NCBI RefSeq assembly: GCF_034120055.1
Contig: NZ_CP139368.1
Location: 2,914,001 to 2,978,000, forward strand
Length of the DNA: 64,000 nt
Source of the DNA: Microbacterium rhizosphaerae
Lineage (GTDB): Bacteria; Actinomycetota; Actinomycetes; Actinomycetales; Microbacteriaceae
Reading direction: 5' to 3'
Shown one piece after another: positions 1-9,126 of this stretch. Position numbers and translations under genes: made by a program. Below the pieces are notes generated by a model. It was not told where the DNA came from, ran no database searches, and saw nothing but the letters and a program-made list of their open reading frames with translations. Each line of letters begins with the position of its first letter. Position 1 is the stretch's first letter.

Positions 1-1494
1 GTTCCAGGGGTCGATCGCGAAGGTGTAGCCCCCGGTCGGCCCCATGGCCCCCTGGAGCTTCCCGTTCTTCTCGGTGATGGTGAGGGTGCCGAAGTACGGG
101 CTCGAGTAGGTCCCGGTGTAGTCGGTCGTCGGCCCGGGAGCGGCGGCGGCTGCGGGCGGTTCTTGGCCCGCGAGGTCGCCCGACGGGGCGTTGTAGTTCG
201 CGAAGAACCCGCTCATCGTGCCGACCCAGTCGCGCGTCGGAGCGCCGTACATGACGTTGTCGAGGAACTCCTGCGTCACCGCCTCCGGCACGCCGATGGG
301 CGCTCCGTTCGTGAGGACGACGATGCCCAGATCGAGGTCGGGGACCATGGATGCCGCGGTCGCCGTCCCGAGCCCGAAGGCTCCCGAGTGGCTCAGCACG
401 ACGCGTCCGCCCGCCCCGGAGCCGACGTTGATCCCGAACCCGTAGTGGCCGGGACGCTGGTCCAGCGTCGTGTTGTGCGAGCTGACGATCTGCGCCGAGA
501 ACGCCTGGGTCAGCGGCGCGGGGTCGATGAACGGCTTGCCGGCGACCTTCCCGTTCGCGAGGACCATCGCCATCCACTTCGCGACGTCGCCCGCGGTCGA
601 CGCGATGCCCCCTGCCGGCGCCTCCGCGTCCGGGTCGCGATCGAACAGCGGCTCGAAGCTATCCTTGCCGATCCGCGCGTGCTGGACCGCCCGATCGGGG
701 CTCGCGAGGAAGACCGCGTGCGACGAGGTCGTCGACGTCATCCCGAGGGGCCTGAACAGCAGGTCGTCGGCGGTCTGCTCCCACGATTCGCCGCGGGATG
801 CTGCGACCGCCTCGGCCCCCGTCGTGAGGCCGAAATTCGAGTACTGGTATGTGATCCGGAACGGCGCGAGCGGAATGTCGTGCAGGTGGTCGAGGATGTA
901 CGCGCGGTCGTACCCGAGGTCCTCGAGGTCGTCGCCGCCGCCCGTCGGAATGCCCGTGCGGTGCGCGAAGTAATCGCCGATCTGGGCATTGTCCGTCACG
1001 TACGGGTCGTTCATCGTGAAGCCGGGCAAGAGATCGCGTACAGGAGTCGACCACGAGAGGCTCTTGTCCTCGGTCATCGCTTTCGCCGCGACGGTCGCCG
1101 AGATGGGTTTCGACAGCGAGGCGATCAGGAAGAGCGTCTTGTCGTCGACCTTCTGCCCCGTCCGCACGTCGCGCACGCCGAACGACCCCTGATAGATGGT
1201 CTTCCCCTTGGACACCACGGCGACCTGCGCGCCGGGCACGCCCGTGCGCTTGAGGGCGTCCTTCACCTCTCCGGGAAGCTTCTTCAGTGCGGCCTGGATC
1301 GCTCCGCCCTGCCCCGTGTACAGCGGGATGACGTCCTGGTTCGGCGCCTGTCCCGTGTCGACGGCGATGGTGGATGCCGCTTCGGCCGATGCCGCCGCGC
1401 ATCCTGCCGTCGTCCCCAGCGTGAGTGCCGTCAGCGCGACAGCGACGGTCGCCCGCCGTGCGAGCACGCTCCGATTCATGTCCCCGATGCGCAT
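1..1494 (-). CDS. Serine hydrolase, beta-lactamase/penicillin-binding-protein-like lipoprotein (3' end outside window)
   Basis: Continuous reading frame on the minus strand that runs off the window edge, so the C-terminus is missing. The N-terminus has a short hydrophobic signal ending in a lipobox-like TAGC, suggesting an exported lipoprotein. The class C beta-lactamase/DD-peptidase fold is indicated by SLSK (catalytic Ser about residue 126, Lys 129) and YSN (218-220). The tail after 'FFANYNAPSGD' resembles the extra C-terminal domain of large serine hydrolases. Start at 1494 is chosen because a GGAAGGGGA ribosome site lies about 7 nt upstream; an in-frame ATG at 1479 is poorly spaced. The substrate cannot be told; cell-wall peptide or ester hydrolysis is as likely as beta-lactam resistance. 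Confidence 0.88.
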   Translation of the reverse strand, partial: MRIGDMNRSVLARRATVAVALTALTLGTTAGCAAASAEAASTIAVDTGQAPNQDVIPLYTGQGGAIQAALKKLPGEVKDALKRTGVPGAQVAVVSKGKTIYQGSFGVRDVRTGQKVDDKTLFLIASLSKPISATVAAKAMTEDKSLSWSTPVRDLLPGFTMNDPYVTDNAQIGDYFAHRTGIPTGGGDDLEDLGYDRAYILDHLHDIPLAPFRITYQYSNFGLTTGAEAVAASRGESWEQTADDLLFRPLGMTSTTSSHAVFLASPDRAVQHARIGKDSFEPLFDRDPDAEAPAGGIASTAGDVAKWMAMVLANGKVAGKPFIDPAPLTQAFSAQIVSSHNTTLDQRPGHYGFGINVGSGAGGRVVLSHSGAFGLGTATAASMVPDLDLGIVVLTNGAPIGVPEAVTQEFLDNVMYGAPTRDWVGTMSGFFANYNAPSGDLAGQEPPAAAAAPGPTTDYTGTYSSPYFGTLTITEKNGKLQGAMGPTGGYTFAIDPWN

Positions 1495-1576
1495 AGCGAT
1501 CCCCTTCCCCATCTCACGCTAAGGCGGGTGCGAATCCAGGGGCTAGGGACTCAGGTCCGGGTTTCGGGGTGGCGCT

Positions 1577-2875
1577 TCAGCCGGATGCACCGCCGTGATC
1601 TGTCTGATCGGGCGCGGAGAGGTGGCGTCGCGGACGGGACATGGTGGCCGGCACCGCTTCGGCCGCGGTCGGGTGTTCGGCGGTGTGCGCCTGGTACCAG
1701 CGGTGGTAGAGGGCGATCAGGGGAACCGATGTCAGGCCGTGCAGGATGACGCTGAGTGCCACGGTGACGATCACGGTGGTGAACACCACATCACCGTCGG
1801 GCACGCCGTGTTCGAATGCGAGGAGAGCGAAGACGAGGGATGCGAGTCCGCGTGGGCCGAACCATCCGATGAACGCGATCGTCGGGAGCCGCACGCTCTG
1901 GCCGATGAAGGCGATGGCGACAGGGATCATGCGCACCACCGTCAGGCTCAGCACGGCGTAGAGGATCACCTGCCATGTGATGTGCGGGCCGGCCAGTGTG
2001 AGCGCCAGCGCTCCGAAGCCGATCCAGGTCACGGCGGCGAACAGGCCGCCCGCCTCCTCGGTGAGCAGGGTGACGACGGTCCCTCGGGCGCGGGAGACGC
2101 GTCCGAACGCGAGGCCGCCGACGAACGCGGCGATGAAGCCGCTGCCGCCGAGCAGCAGTGCGAGCGTGTAGGCGAGCAGCGCCACCGCCAGGGGGATGAC
2201 CTGCCGCCATTCGCGGCCGATCCAGCCACGGCGATCGGCGATGCGGAACAGCAGCCCGCCCACGATGCCGGCCACCAGCCCGCCGGCCAGTCCCCATCCG
2301 ATCTGCACGACCATGTTCTGGACAACGGCCCAGCCGGGAAGCGTGTCCAGCTCGGCGTTGGCGACGTCGAGCGCGACGAGGAAGAAGGGAACGGCCAGTC
2401 CATCGTTCAGTCCGCTCTCCACATCGAGCGCCTGTCGGGTTCGAGCCGGGACGGCGCTGTCGGTGACGACCCTCTGCCCGAGCGCGGCATCCGTGGAGGC
2501 CAGCATGGTGGCGAGCAGAATCGTGGATGCGAGCGCCATGCCGGGGAAGACGAGCACCCCGGCTCCGACCCCGGCGAGCATGGTCAGGGGCAGGCCGATC
2601 AGCAGCAGCCGCGCCGGCCAGGACAGCTCGCGGCGCAGCGACTGCAGATCCAGTCGCGCGGCGTCGCTGAACAGCAGGAGGACGAGAGCGATCTCGGCCA
2701 CGCGTTCGACGACCGGGGACTCCAGGGGCAGATCGAGCCAACCCAGAGCCGATGTGCCGATCACGAGCCCGGCGGCCGTGAGAAACAGCGCTGAGGTGAC
2801 TCCGTGCCGGTCGAGCGGTCGCGAGAACACGCTCCAGAGAAGGATGAGCGCCAAGACCGCTGTCGCCGCCACCAT
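1577..2875 (-). CDS. Cation:proton antiporter, CPA1 (NhaP-type) family
   Basis: About 432 aa, strongly hydrophobic with roughly 12 membrane segments. The CPA1 signature ESGLNDG places the conserved Asn-Asp pair near residues 157-158, which in this family bind the transported Na+/K+ and proton. The family exchanges cytoplasmic Na+ or K+ for external H+ to control pH and salt. The reading frame is open upstream to 3124, but the extra N-terminal stretch is low-complexity and Arg/Ser-rich. ATG 2875 has a GGAG ribosome site 5 nt upstream and starts the first membrane helix, so it is preferred; ATG 2923 is an alternative. It is divergent from the gene at 3127 and shares a 250-bp intergenic region with it. 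Confidence 0.88.
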   Translation of the reverse strand: MVAATAVLALILLWSVFSRPLDRHGVTSALFLTAAGLVIGTSALGWLDLPLESPVVERVAEIALVLLLFSDAARLDLQSLRRELSWPARLLLIGLPLTMLAGVGAGVLVFPGMALASTILLATMLASTDAALGQRVVTDSAVPARTRQALDVESGLNDGLAVPFFLVALDVANAELDTLPGWAVVQNMVVQIGWGLAGGLVAGIVGGLLFRIADRRGWIGREWRQVIPLAVALLAYTLALLLGGSGFIAAFVGGLAFGRVSRARGTVVTLLTEEAGGLFAAVTWIGFGALALTLAGPHITWQVILYAVLSLTVVRMIPVAIAFIGQSVRLPTIAFIGWFGPRGLASLVFALLAFEHGVPDGDVVFTTVIVTVALSVILHGLTSVPLIALYHRWYQAHTAEHPTAAEAVPATMSRPRRHLSAPDQTDHGGASG

Positions 2876-3126
2876 GCGGACTCCGCTCTCGAGCAACCAG
2901 TCCGGACATCTTGCCAGGCCCATCGTACGGACGCTACGACGCGACGCGGAAGGATGCGTGGTGTGAGCATCCGCGGTTCCGCCGGTTTCCTGCATCCCGC
3001 GGACTGCCGGGTCGATGTTCACCCGGCTTTGAACTCGGGACCTTCGGCCTGGGGCTGACGTGATCGGCGGACTTGGATGGGTGCTCGTAGGCGACCAGCA
3101 GGCGCATCGGCGGATCGGGGGCATTC

Positions 3127-3897
3127 ATGGATGTCGAAGCGCGGGAACGCGTCGAACCGTCCGACATCGTGGACGCGCAATGGCGGCCGCTGCTCCGAAT
3201 CGGCGCCGTTGCGGCGGTGTTCGTCGTGATCATGATCCCGATCCAGGCGCTGGTGTTCATCCTCATCCCCCCGCCGCAGACCGTCGTCGAGTACTTCGAC
3301 CTCTTCCAGCGCAGTCCGCTGCTCGGTCTGCTCGACCTCGACCTCCTCCTCACGATCGACTACTTGGCGATGATCCCGTTCTACCTCGCGCTGTTCGTGG
3401 TGGTCCGGCGGGTGTCGGCGACCTCCGCACTCATCGCGCTGGTCTTCGGCCTGTTCAGCGTGGCGCTGTTCCTGTTCTCGCGCGAAGCGACGTTCTCGAT
3501 GTGGCTGCTGAGCAACCAGCACGCATCGACCGCTACGGCGGCGCAGCGGGCCGCGCTGGTGGCCTCCGGCCAGACGCTGCTCACGCTCTACAACGGCGGT
3601 TCGTTCGGTCTGAGCTACATCCTCGGCGCTGCCAGCACGCTGATCTTCTCCGTCGCGATGGTCCGATACCGCGTCTTCGGGCGTCTGCCCGGCATCGTCG
3701 GAATCATCACCGGAATCACCATGCTCGTTCCCGCGAACCTCGGCCAGATCGGTGTGCTGATCGCGATGCTCTCGCTGATCCCGACGCTGGTGTGGCTGAT
3801 CCTGCTCAGTCGTGCGCTCTTGCGCACCGCCCGCGGGATCCCCGCGCCCGCTGGATCCACACCGCCGTCCACGCGGAAGGCAGCGCCTGTGCCCTGA
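3127..3897 (+). CDS. DUF4386-like integral membrane protein
   Basis: 256 aa with about six hydrophobic segments and a short charged N-terminus. The topology and the pattern of a long loop containing 'LSNQH...ALVASGQTLLTLYNGGSFG' between helices resemble DUF4386 membrane proteins, whose function is unknown. Preceded by GGGG 7 nt before the ATG. Divergent from the antiporter gene. No enzymatic motif is visible. Confidence 0.75.
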   Translation: MDVEARERVEPSDIVDAQWRPLLRIGAVAAVFVVIMIPIQALVFILIPPPQTVVEYFDLFQRSPLLGLLDLDLLLTIDYLAMIPFYLALFVVVRRVSATSALIALVFGLFSVALFLFSREATFSMWLLSNQHASTATAAQRAALVASGQTLLTLYNGGSFGLSYILGAASTLIFSVAMVRYRVFGRLPGIVGIITGITMLVPANLGQIGVLIAMLSLIPTLVWLILLSRALLRTARGIPAPAGSTPPSTRKAAPVP

Positions 3898-4003
3898 GAG
3901 GCTCAGAGAACAACGGGAGCGACCGGCACCGAGGCAGTGAGACGTGGCATGGCCGCCGCGTGATGGAGCAGCGCAGTCCCCTTCTGCTGTTCCCCTCACC
4001 GTG

Positions 4004-4016
4004 GTTGCATTGCAAC
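4004..4016. promoter_or_regulatory. 13-bp perfect palindrome upstream of the phosphoesterase gene
   Basis: GTTGCATTGCAAC is a perfect inverted repeat with a single central base, 31 nt upstream of the ATG at 4047. Its position and symmetry fit an operator for a dimeric repressor. No regulator gene is adjacent, so the assignment is inference. Confidence 0.35.
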
Positions 4017-4046
4017 AGGTGACGTCGAACGACCGGGGGTACGGGA

Positions 4047-5228
4047 ATGGCTGCGACGCGGCGGGTGATCGTGTTCCTCCAGGAGAACAAGACCCCGGAC
4101 TTCTATTTCCCGACGATGTCGGCCTGGGGCGCGGCTGTCGCGAACTCGGGCAACCTGCTGACCGCGCCGCCGAACTTCGACCAGCCGCATGACCGCAACG
4201 CGTGGGTGCATTACGCGATGGGTGACTATCCGGCCGAGCGGCTGCAGCTCGACAACGACACCGTCATCCCCTTCTACAGCTGGCTGGCCAAGCAGTTCGT
4301 GTTCAGCGATCACCACTTCGGCGCGGGCTCCAATTCCACGCCCGGCCACATGCTGGCCGTCGGCGGGCAGATGCCGACGTTGAAGAACCCGCCGTTCGTG
4401 GGTCCGCATCCGGTGTGGAATCTGCCGTCGATCTTCAGCCTCGCGGAGTCGGCGAAGGTCTCGTGGGCGGCGTTCCCGGATCAATCCGGTTACCCGACGA
4501 AGTTCTACACGTCGCTGACCTCCGCCCCCGGCAACAGCAACGTGTTTCGGCCGGCGGAGTTCATCCCGATGGCCAAGGGCGGCACGCTGCCGGAGATCTG
4601 TTACGTCTGGTCGCCGGCGGGCTACGACGAGCATCCGCCGGCGGTGAGCACGCCGGACTACATCAGCAAGGGTCAGGGACTGGTCTGGGATCGGGTGCAG
4701 GCCGTGATCGACGGCGGCGGTTGGGAGGAGACGGTCTTCATCCTCACGTGGGACGACTGGGGCGGCTACGCCGACTCCGTCCCGACGCCCGATATCGAAA
4801 CGGCTCCGGATGCTCTGCACCCGAACGGGTTCCAGGTCATCGGGGGTTCCCGCATCCCGCTGATCATGTTCGGCGGCAACGTCGTGCAGCGGATAGACCC
4901 GGAATGGCATTCGCACGCATCCATACCGAAGACGATCATGGATCTGCTCGGACTTCCCCCGATGGGCGTGCCGCGCGTGGATGACGCTCCCTCGCTCGCC
5001 CACATGGTCGACCCCGCACTGACCCGCCCCGAGCCGCCCGTTCCGGGATCTGCCGTGGTCCAGCCCACGCCGCCGACACCCACGCCGACACCGGTCGCCC
5101 CGCAGCCGTGGCCCGGACCACTCCACACCCCGCTGCCCGAGCTCATCACCCTCGACGGAACACCGCTCCCGGCCCCGACCGACGGCGTCGTCCGCAAGAC
5201 CCCGCCGAAGCCGCCCAAATCGGCCTAA
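4047..5228 (+). CDS. Phosphoesterase family protein (phospholipase C / acid phosphatase-like)
   Basis: 393 aa. The start 'VIVFLQENKTPDFYF' matches the N-terminal metal-site motif of the phosphoesterase family (usual form 'vvlmqENrSFDhyFg'). 'GSNSTPGHM' near residue 100 and 'TWDDWGGYADSV' near residue 235 match later metal-binding motifs of the same family. No signal peptide is visible, although most relatives are exported. The last 70 residues are Pro/Thr-rich (repeated TPTPTP) and look like an unstructured tail. Substrate unknown; phosphodiester or phosphomonoester hydrolysis is expected. Confidence 0.83.
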   Translation: MAATRRVIVFLQENKTPDFYFPTMSAWGAAVANSGNLLTAPPNFDQPHDRNAWVHYAMGDYPAERLQLDNDTVIPFYSWLAKQFVFSDHHFGAGSNSTPGHMLAVGGQMPTLKNPPFVGPHPVWNLPSIFSLAESAKVSWAAFPDQSGYPTKFYTSLTSAPGNSNVFRPAEFIPMAKGGTLPEICYVWSPAGYDEHPPAVSTPDYISKGQGLVWDRVQAVIDGGGWEETVFILTWDDWGGYADSVPTPDIETAPDALHPNGFQVIGGSRIPLIMFGGNVVQRIDPEWHSHASIPKTIMDLLGLPPMGVPRVDDAPSLAHMVDPALTRPEPPVPGSAVVQPTPPTPTPTPVAPQPWPGPLHTPLPELITLDGTPLPAPTDGVVRKTPPKPPKSA

Positions 5229-5281
5229 CGCCGGGGGTCTGGGTCGTGGACGTGTCGTTCACGCATCCACTGGCCGGGCAG

Positions 5282-5575
5282 CTACTCCTCGTTCGCTCGT
5301 TCCTCTATCCAGTCGACCGCGTCGTCGCTGAGGTAGCGGGCTTCAGCGTCCTCCTCCTCCTCGTCCTCGAGATCGTCCGCATCGTCGTCGGGATCGGTTC
5401 CGAGTCCACTCACGTCGGTTGCCGGAGTGTGCGCCCAGACATCCTCCCCATCAACCGCGTCGATGAGTTCATCGATTTCCGCCGCGATGTCAGCGGGAAT
5501 CGCGTCGCCGTTGTTGGCGACCAACCAGTCCCGGGTCGCCGGAGCCAGCTGCTGCCAGATCTCTTCCATCGCCAT
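5282..5575 (-). CDS. Small acidic hypothetical protein
   Basis: 97 aa from ATG 5575 (a second ATG lies two codons in). The first 45 residues ('EEIWQQLAPATRDWLVANNG') look like a folded helical segment. The rest is very rich in Asp/Glu (a run DDDADDLEDEEEEDAE). Open frame continues upstream to 5743, but that part has no protein-like character. Divergent from the DUF389 gene. Function unknown. Confidence 0.65.
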   Translation of the reverse strand: MAMEEIWQQLAPATRDWLVANNGDAIPADIAAEIDELIDAVDGEDVWAHTPATDVSGLGTDPDDDADDLEDEEEEDAEARYLSDDAVDWIEERANEE

Positions 5576-5714
5576 GGCCGAAGTCTCGCACTCCGGGCCA
5601 TGACCGTCCACCGGCGGGAACGAACCGACGGAGTCCGGCATGTGAACTGCTCGAGTCGCGATCGGACCGCGCGCGCGGCCCGGATCCGGGGCAACCGTCC
5701 GGGATGATGTGCGC

Positions 5715-6722
5715 ATGGCGACTCTCTCCGAGATGCTGCACACTCTGATCCCGCCGACGCAACGTCAAACCGTCGATGAGGTGACGGAGGCGCTGGATCT
5801 CGGCTCGGGCGACCGGGTCGGCAAACGCAGCGGCTTCCTCATCATGCTCACGCTCGCGGGGATCATCGCCATCGCCGGGGTGATCACCGACTCGACGGCG
5901 ACGGTGATCGGCGCCATGATCATCGCGCCGCTGGGCACGCCCATCCTCGCGATCGGGCTCGGCATCGTGACCGGACGGCTCAGTCTCGTCGTGCGCTCGA
6001 TCCTGTGGGTGCTGGCCGGGCTGGTCATCGTCATCGTGCTGGGCCTGGGGTTCTCGGTCTTCGTGGCGACGCCGGAGAGTCTCGCGACGAACTCGCAGGT
6101 GGTGGGTCGCACGTCGCCGAGCTTCATGGACCTCGTCGCGGCCCTGGCGACCGGGTTCGCGGGCGGATTCGCCATGTGCCGCAAGGACTTGAGCGCCGTG
6201 CTCCCGGGCGTCGCGATCGCGATCTCGCTGGTTCCTCCTCTCGGCGTCGTGGGCGTGTGCGCAGGGCAGGGATTATGGACGGATGCGCTGGGGGCGCTGT
6301 GGCTCTTCTTTTCCAACGTGATCGCGCTCATCATTGCGGGCAGCATCGTCTTCACACTCGCCGGATACGCCCGCGATCCCGGCTCGTCGCCCGTGGCGAA
6401 CCGTCGCCGCGCCTACGTGATCGTCGGAGTGCTCGCCGTGATCATCACCATCCCGCTCGCTGCGAACTCGATCGTCTCCGTCGCCCTTGCGCGCTGGTCA
6501 GTATCGATCCAGGATGCGACGGCCACGTGGCTCTCCAGCGAGCAGGGGGCGCGCGTGTACGGGGTCGAGTGGTCGGGCCGTACCGCCACCGTCGAGATCA
6601 CCACGAGCGACGGTTCGACCCCGCCGATCGCCGAACTGCAGAAGTCGATCGCTGCAGCCGTACCGTCCTTCGTCGGGGTGGTCGTCGACGTCGGACAGGG
6701 CCAGGAGGTCACCATCCAATAG
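5715..6722 (+). CDS. DUF389 family membrane protein
   Basis: 335 aa. A short cytoplasmic start is followed by about eight hydrophobic helices. The signature region 'ITDSTATVIGAMIIAPLGTPIL' is typical of DUF389 (TIGR00341-like) proteins, which are widespread and uncharacterised. The last 80 residues are soluble and resemble the small alpha/beta tail of this family. ATG 5715 is preferred; an in-frame GTG lies at 5709. A GGGATGAT stretch about 6-13 nt upstream may serve as ribosome site. Confidence 0.85.
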   Translation: MATLSEMLHTLIPPTQRQTVDEVTEALDLGSGDRVGKRSGFLIMLTLAGIIAIAGVITDSTATVIGAMIIAPLGTPILAIGLGIVTGRLSLVVRSILWVLAGLVIVIVLGLGFSVFVATPESLATNSQVVGRTSPSFMDLVAALATGFAGGFAMCRKDLSAVLPGVAIAISLVPPLGVVGVCAGQGLWTDALGALWLFFSNVIALIIAGSIVFTLAGYARDPGSSPVANRRRAYVIVGVLAVIITIPLAANSIVSVALARWSVSIQDATATWLSSEQGARVYGVEWSGRTATVEITTSDGSTPPIAELQKSIAAAVPSFVGVVVDVGQGQEVTIQ

Positions 6723-6945
6723 CGGCAGGCGAACGGCAAGACCGGCGCTTGACCCCGACTCGTCGATGCGCGGTGACATTGTCCACCGCAAGTTCAGCGC
6801 TGTTCCTCCAAGTTGCAGCTTCGCACTTGGGACCGCGACGCTTTCGCTGCTCCCGACGTTTGAGGCAGAACGCATGCAAGCAGGGCAGTCACGCGCGTGG
6901 GTAGCCGCCGGCGCGGGTGGCGCGAAATAAGAGCGGCGCCCGCGG

Positions 6946-7668
6946 CTAACGCGCAACCAGTGCCGACGTCACCATGCTGATGAGTTCTGCCGCGCGGTTG
7001 GTCGACCCCTGCGCCCCTCGCTTGCGGGCCTCGATGACGTGTTCAGGGAGGCTGGAGCCGGCGTAGATGAAGAACGGCGTATCCATGTGGTCCGCGCGCA
7101 CGTCGGCGAGGAGGTCATAGCCGGCGCGTGTGTTATAGCCATCACGCTCCGCACGACCCATATCCGAGATGATCGCGTCGAATTCGTTGGTCTTGAGGAG
7201 CTCCTTCGCCTGATCAGTGGAAGTTACCTGCACCACCACGGCACCGAGCTGGTGAAGCGCATCCACCACATACCTGTTGTTACTCGGGACGTCGTCCACC
7301 CAGAGAACGCTCGACCCGGCGATCTTCGCGGCCGCCTCGTCGTTAGGAATCGCCTCGGTCAGCACCCGACGGGCCTGATCGGTAGTCACGGGTCCGCCCG
7401 CGGCTCCCGGTTGTTCGCTTGCTGTCGCCACCAACTTCGACGCCGAGTCGATCCGTCCGCTGAAGGATAGCCCTGCGAACGAGACACTTGCCTCGCCTCC
7501 ACCGCCCGCCGCGATTCGCTCTTGCACTCCGTGCGCGATCGGTTCAATGAGTCGTGCCAGCGGTTTTCGGAATCGAAGGATCAGAAACAGGAACACCAGC
7601 GGCCATATAAGCGCGGTGAGAAGCGAAATAACGCTTGAGATCACCGCTGCGATCGAGGCATCCGACAC
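6946..7668 (-). CDS. Membrane-anchored receiver-like (REC) protein
   Basis: 240 aa from GTG 7668. One membrane helix near residues 8-30 is followed by a linker and then a receiver fold: 'VLWVDDVPSNN' (acidic pocket, about residue 120) and 'FDAIISDMG' with the likely phospho-acceptor Asp near 167, then 'FFIYAGSS' (Ser at the switch position). The usual 'KPF' lysine is replaced by 'GSTNR', so signalling may differ from a classic response regulator. No DNA-binding domain is present. A TACAAT -10-like hexamer ends 6 nt before the GTG with no ribosome site, suggesting a leaderless mRNA. The frame stays open upstream to 7857, inside the neighbouring insertion sequence, but that extension looks spurious. 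No partner kinase is visible. Confidence 0.7.
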   Translation of the reverse strand: MSDASIAAVISSVISLLTALIWPLVFLFLILRFRKPLARLIEPIAHGVQERIAAGGGGEASVSFAGLSFSGRIDSASKLVATASEQPGAAGGPVTTDQARRVLTEAIPNDEAAAKIAGSSVLWVDDVPSNNRYVVDALHQLGAVVVQVTSTDQAKELLKTNEFDAIISDMGRAERDGYNTRAGYDLLADVRADHMDTPFFIYAGSSLPEHVIEARKRGAQGSTNRAAELISMVTSALVAR

Positions 7669-7853
7669 GCCACGATTGTATTTGCCCGTTACTGGATACG
7701 CCGTGCAATCTGCGCCCTGCTGCGGAGGAGGCACCGCAGCCCGACAGCCTTTTGCCATCCGAGGCAGTGGTTGCAAAATCTGCAACAACTCCCATGCGCT
7801 CCGACTCACCATCGGCGAAGGGGACTGCTGCACGGATAGGTGACAGTTTGTAG

Positions 7854-8741
7854 TCACGCCGCCAGTGCGACGGTCGTGTTCATGATGGTCTCGAATTCGA
7901 TGGGCGTCAAACGGCCCAGGCGGGCCTGACGGCGTCGGCGGTGGTAGGTCCTCTCGATCCAGGTAACCATCGCGATCCGCAGCTGCTCGCGGGTGGTCCA
8001 GGCTCGGCGGTCGAGGACGTTCTTCTGCAGCAGCGCGAACCAGCTCTCCATGGCTGCGTTGTCCCCGCTCGACCCCACTCTTCCCATGCTCCCGACCATC
8101 CGGTGACGGGCCAGAGCCCGGAGCATCTTCCGACTGCGGAATTGACTGCCTCGATCGCTGTGAACGATGCAGCCGGCGACGTCACCGCGCATGGCGACGG
8201 CGTTCTCGAGGGCCTGGACAGCCAGCCGCGACTTCATCCTCGAGTCGATCGAGTACCCGACGATGCGGCCGGAGAACACGTCTTTGATCGCGCAGAGGTA
8301 GAGCTTGCCCTCCGCAGTCTTGTGCTCCGTGATGTCCGTCAACCAGAGCTCGTTCGGCGCGCTCGCGGTGAACACGTGCCGCACACGGCCGTCCTCGTCG
8401 ATCACGGCGCAGAGGTCGTCGTGCACGGGCGGGCCGGGCCGACGCTGCTTGCCGCGCTTGGGCTTCCCGAACACGCTGAACCAACCGTTGCTCGACGCGA
8501 TCCGCCACGCCGTTCGGTCCGACATCGCTTCGCCGTTGTCGCGGGCCTCGTCGGCGAGCAGCCGGTGCCCGAACTCCGGGTCATCCTTGTGTGCGTCGAA
8601 CAACGCATTCGCGCGATACGCCTCCACCACCTCGCTCGCAGTGATGGGGTCTGCCAGCCACCGGTAGTAGGGCTGACGAGAGAGCTTGAGCACCCGACAC
8701 GTCACCGTCACAGGGATCCCTGCGGCGGCGAGCTCCGTCAC
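7854..8741 (-). CDS. IS3-family transposase OrfB (outer IS)
   Basis: About 295 aa from GTG 8741, which overlaps the orfA stop as GTGA. In IS3 elements OrfB is usually made as an OrfAB fusion by -1 frameshifting. A slippery GAAAAGG (minus strand, 8754-8760) lies just before the orfA stop and would give '...GKRFYPLVTELAAAG'. The DDE catalytic core is visible: 'WLTDITEH', 'IVHSDRGSQF' and 'NAAMESWFALLQKNVL'. It appears intact. Confidence 0.88.
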   Translation of the reverse strand: MTELAAAGIPVTVTCRVLKLSRQPYYRWLADPITASEVVEAYRANALFDAHKDDPEFGHRLLADEARDNGEAMSDRTAWRIASSNGWFSVFGKPKRGKQRRPGPPVHDDLCAVIDEDGRVRHVFTASAPNELWLTDITEHKTAEGKLYLCAIKDVFSGRIVGYSIDSRMKSRLAVQALENAVAMRGDVAGCIVHSDRGSQFRSRKMLRALARHRMVGSMGRVGSSGDNAAMESWFALLQKNVLDRRAWTTREQLRIAMVTWIERTYHRRRRQARLGRLTPIEFETIMNTTVALAA

Positions 8742-9046
8742 GAGCGGGTAGAACCTTTTCCCGGCAGGTTCGCCTGCGACAGATACGCCGCCGCACGTCG
8801 GAGGACCTCGTTCTCCTGCTCGAGCAGCCGGTTCCGTTTCTTCAACTCGCGGATCTCGGCCGCCTCGGTCCGGGTCTGGCCGGGCTTGGTCCCCTCTTCG
8901 ATGTCGGAACGACGCAGCCACTTCTGCAACGTCATCGGGTGGACGCCGAAGTCTTTCGCGATCTGCTCGATCGTCACTCCGGGCTCGCGGTTCCTCGCGA
9001 CGCGCACGACATCGTCACGGAACTCGCTCGGGTAGGGTCTGGGCAC
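8738..9046 (-). CDS. IS3-family transposase OrfA (outer IS)
   Basis: 102 aa. An N-terminal helix-turn-helix ('YPSEFRDDVVRVARNREPG', 'IAKDFGVHPMTLQKWLRR') is followed by a leucine-zipper-like coiled coil ('LKKRNRLLEQENEVLRRAAA'). Start GTG 9046 is preferred because GGAAGGA lies 7 nt upstream. The frame is open to ATG 9079. OrfA binds the terminal repeats and pairs with OrfB. Confidence 0.85.
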   Translation of the reverse strand: MPRPYPSEFRDDVVRVARNREPGVTIEQIAKDFGVHPMTLQKWLRRSDIEEGTKPGQTRTEAAEIRELKKRNRLLEQENEVLRRAAAYLSQANLPGKGSTRS

Positions 9047-9126
9047 AGCAACATCCTTCCAGGCCGCCCTCCCGGGCAAGCCAGATCAGATGACCTGCCC
9101 CACCTGATGGGTTCCAGTCACGGTCG

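Noticed and set aside
163-1749. Long plus-strand open frame of 528 codons
   Set aside because: It is antisense to the serine hydrolase gene, is Arg-rich with no domain, and arises from high GC content.
6723-6945. Left attachment site of the island after the DUF389 gene
   Set aside because: No stretch here matches the tRNA-Arg 3' end beyond a few bases.
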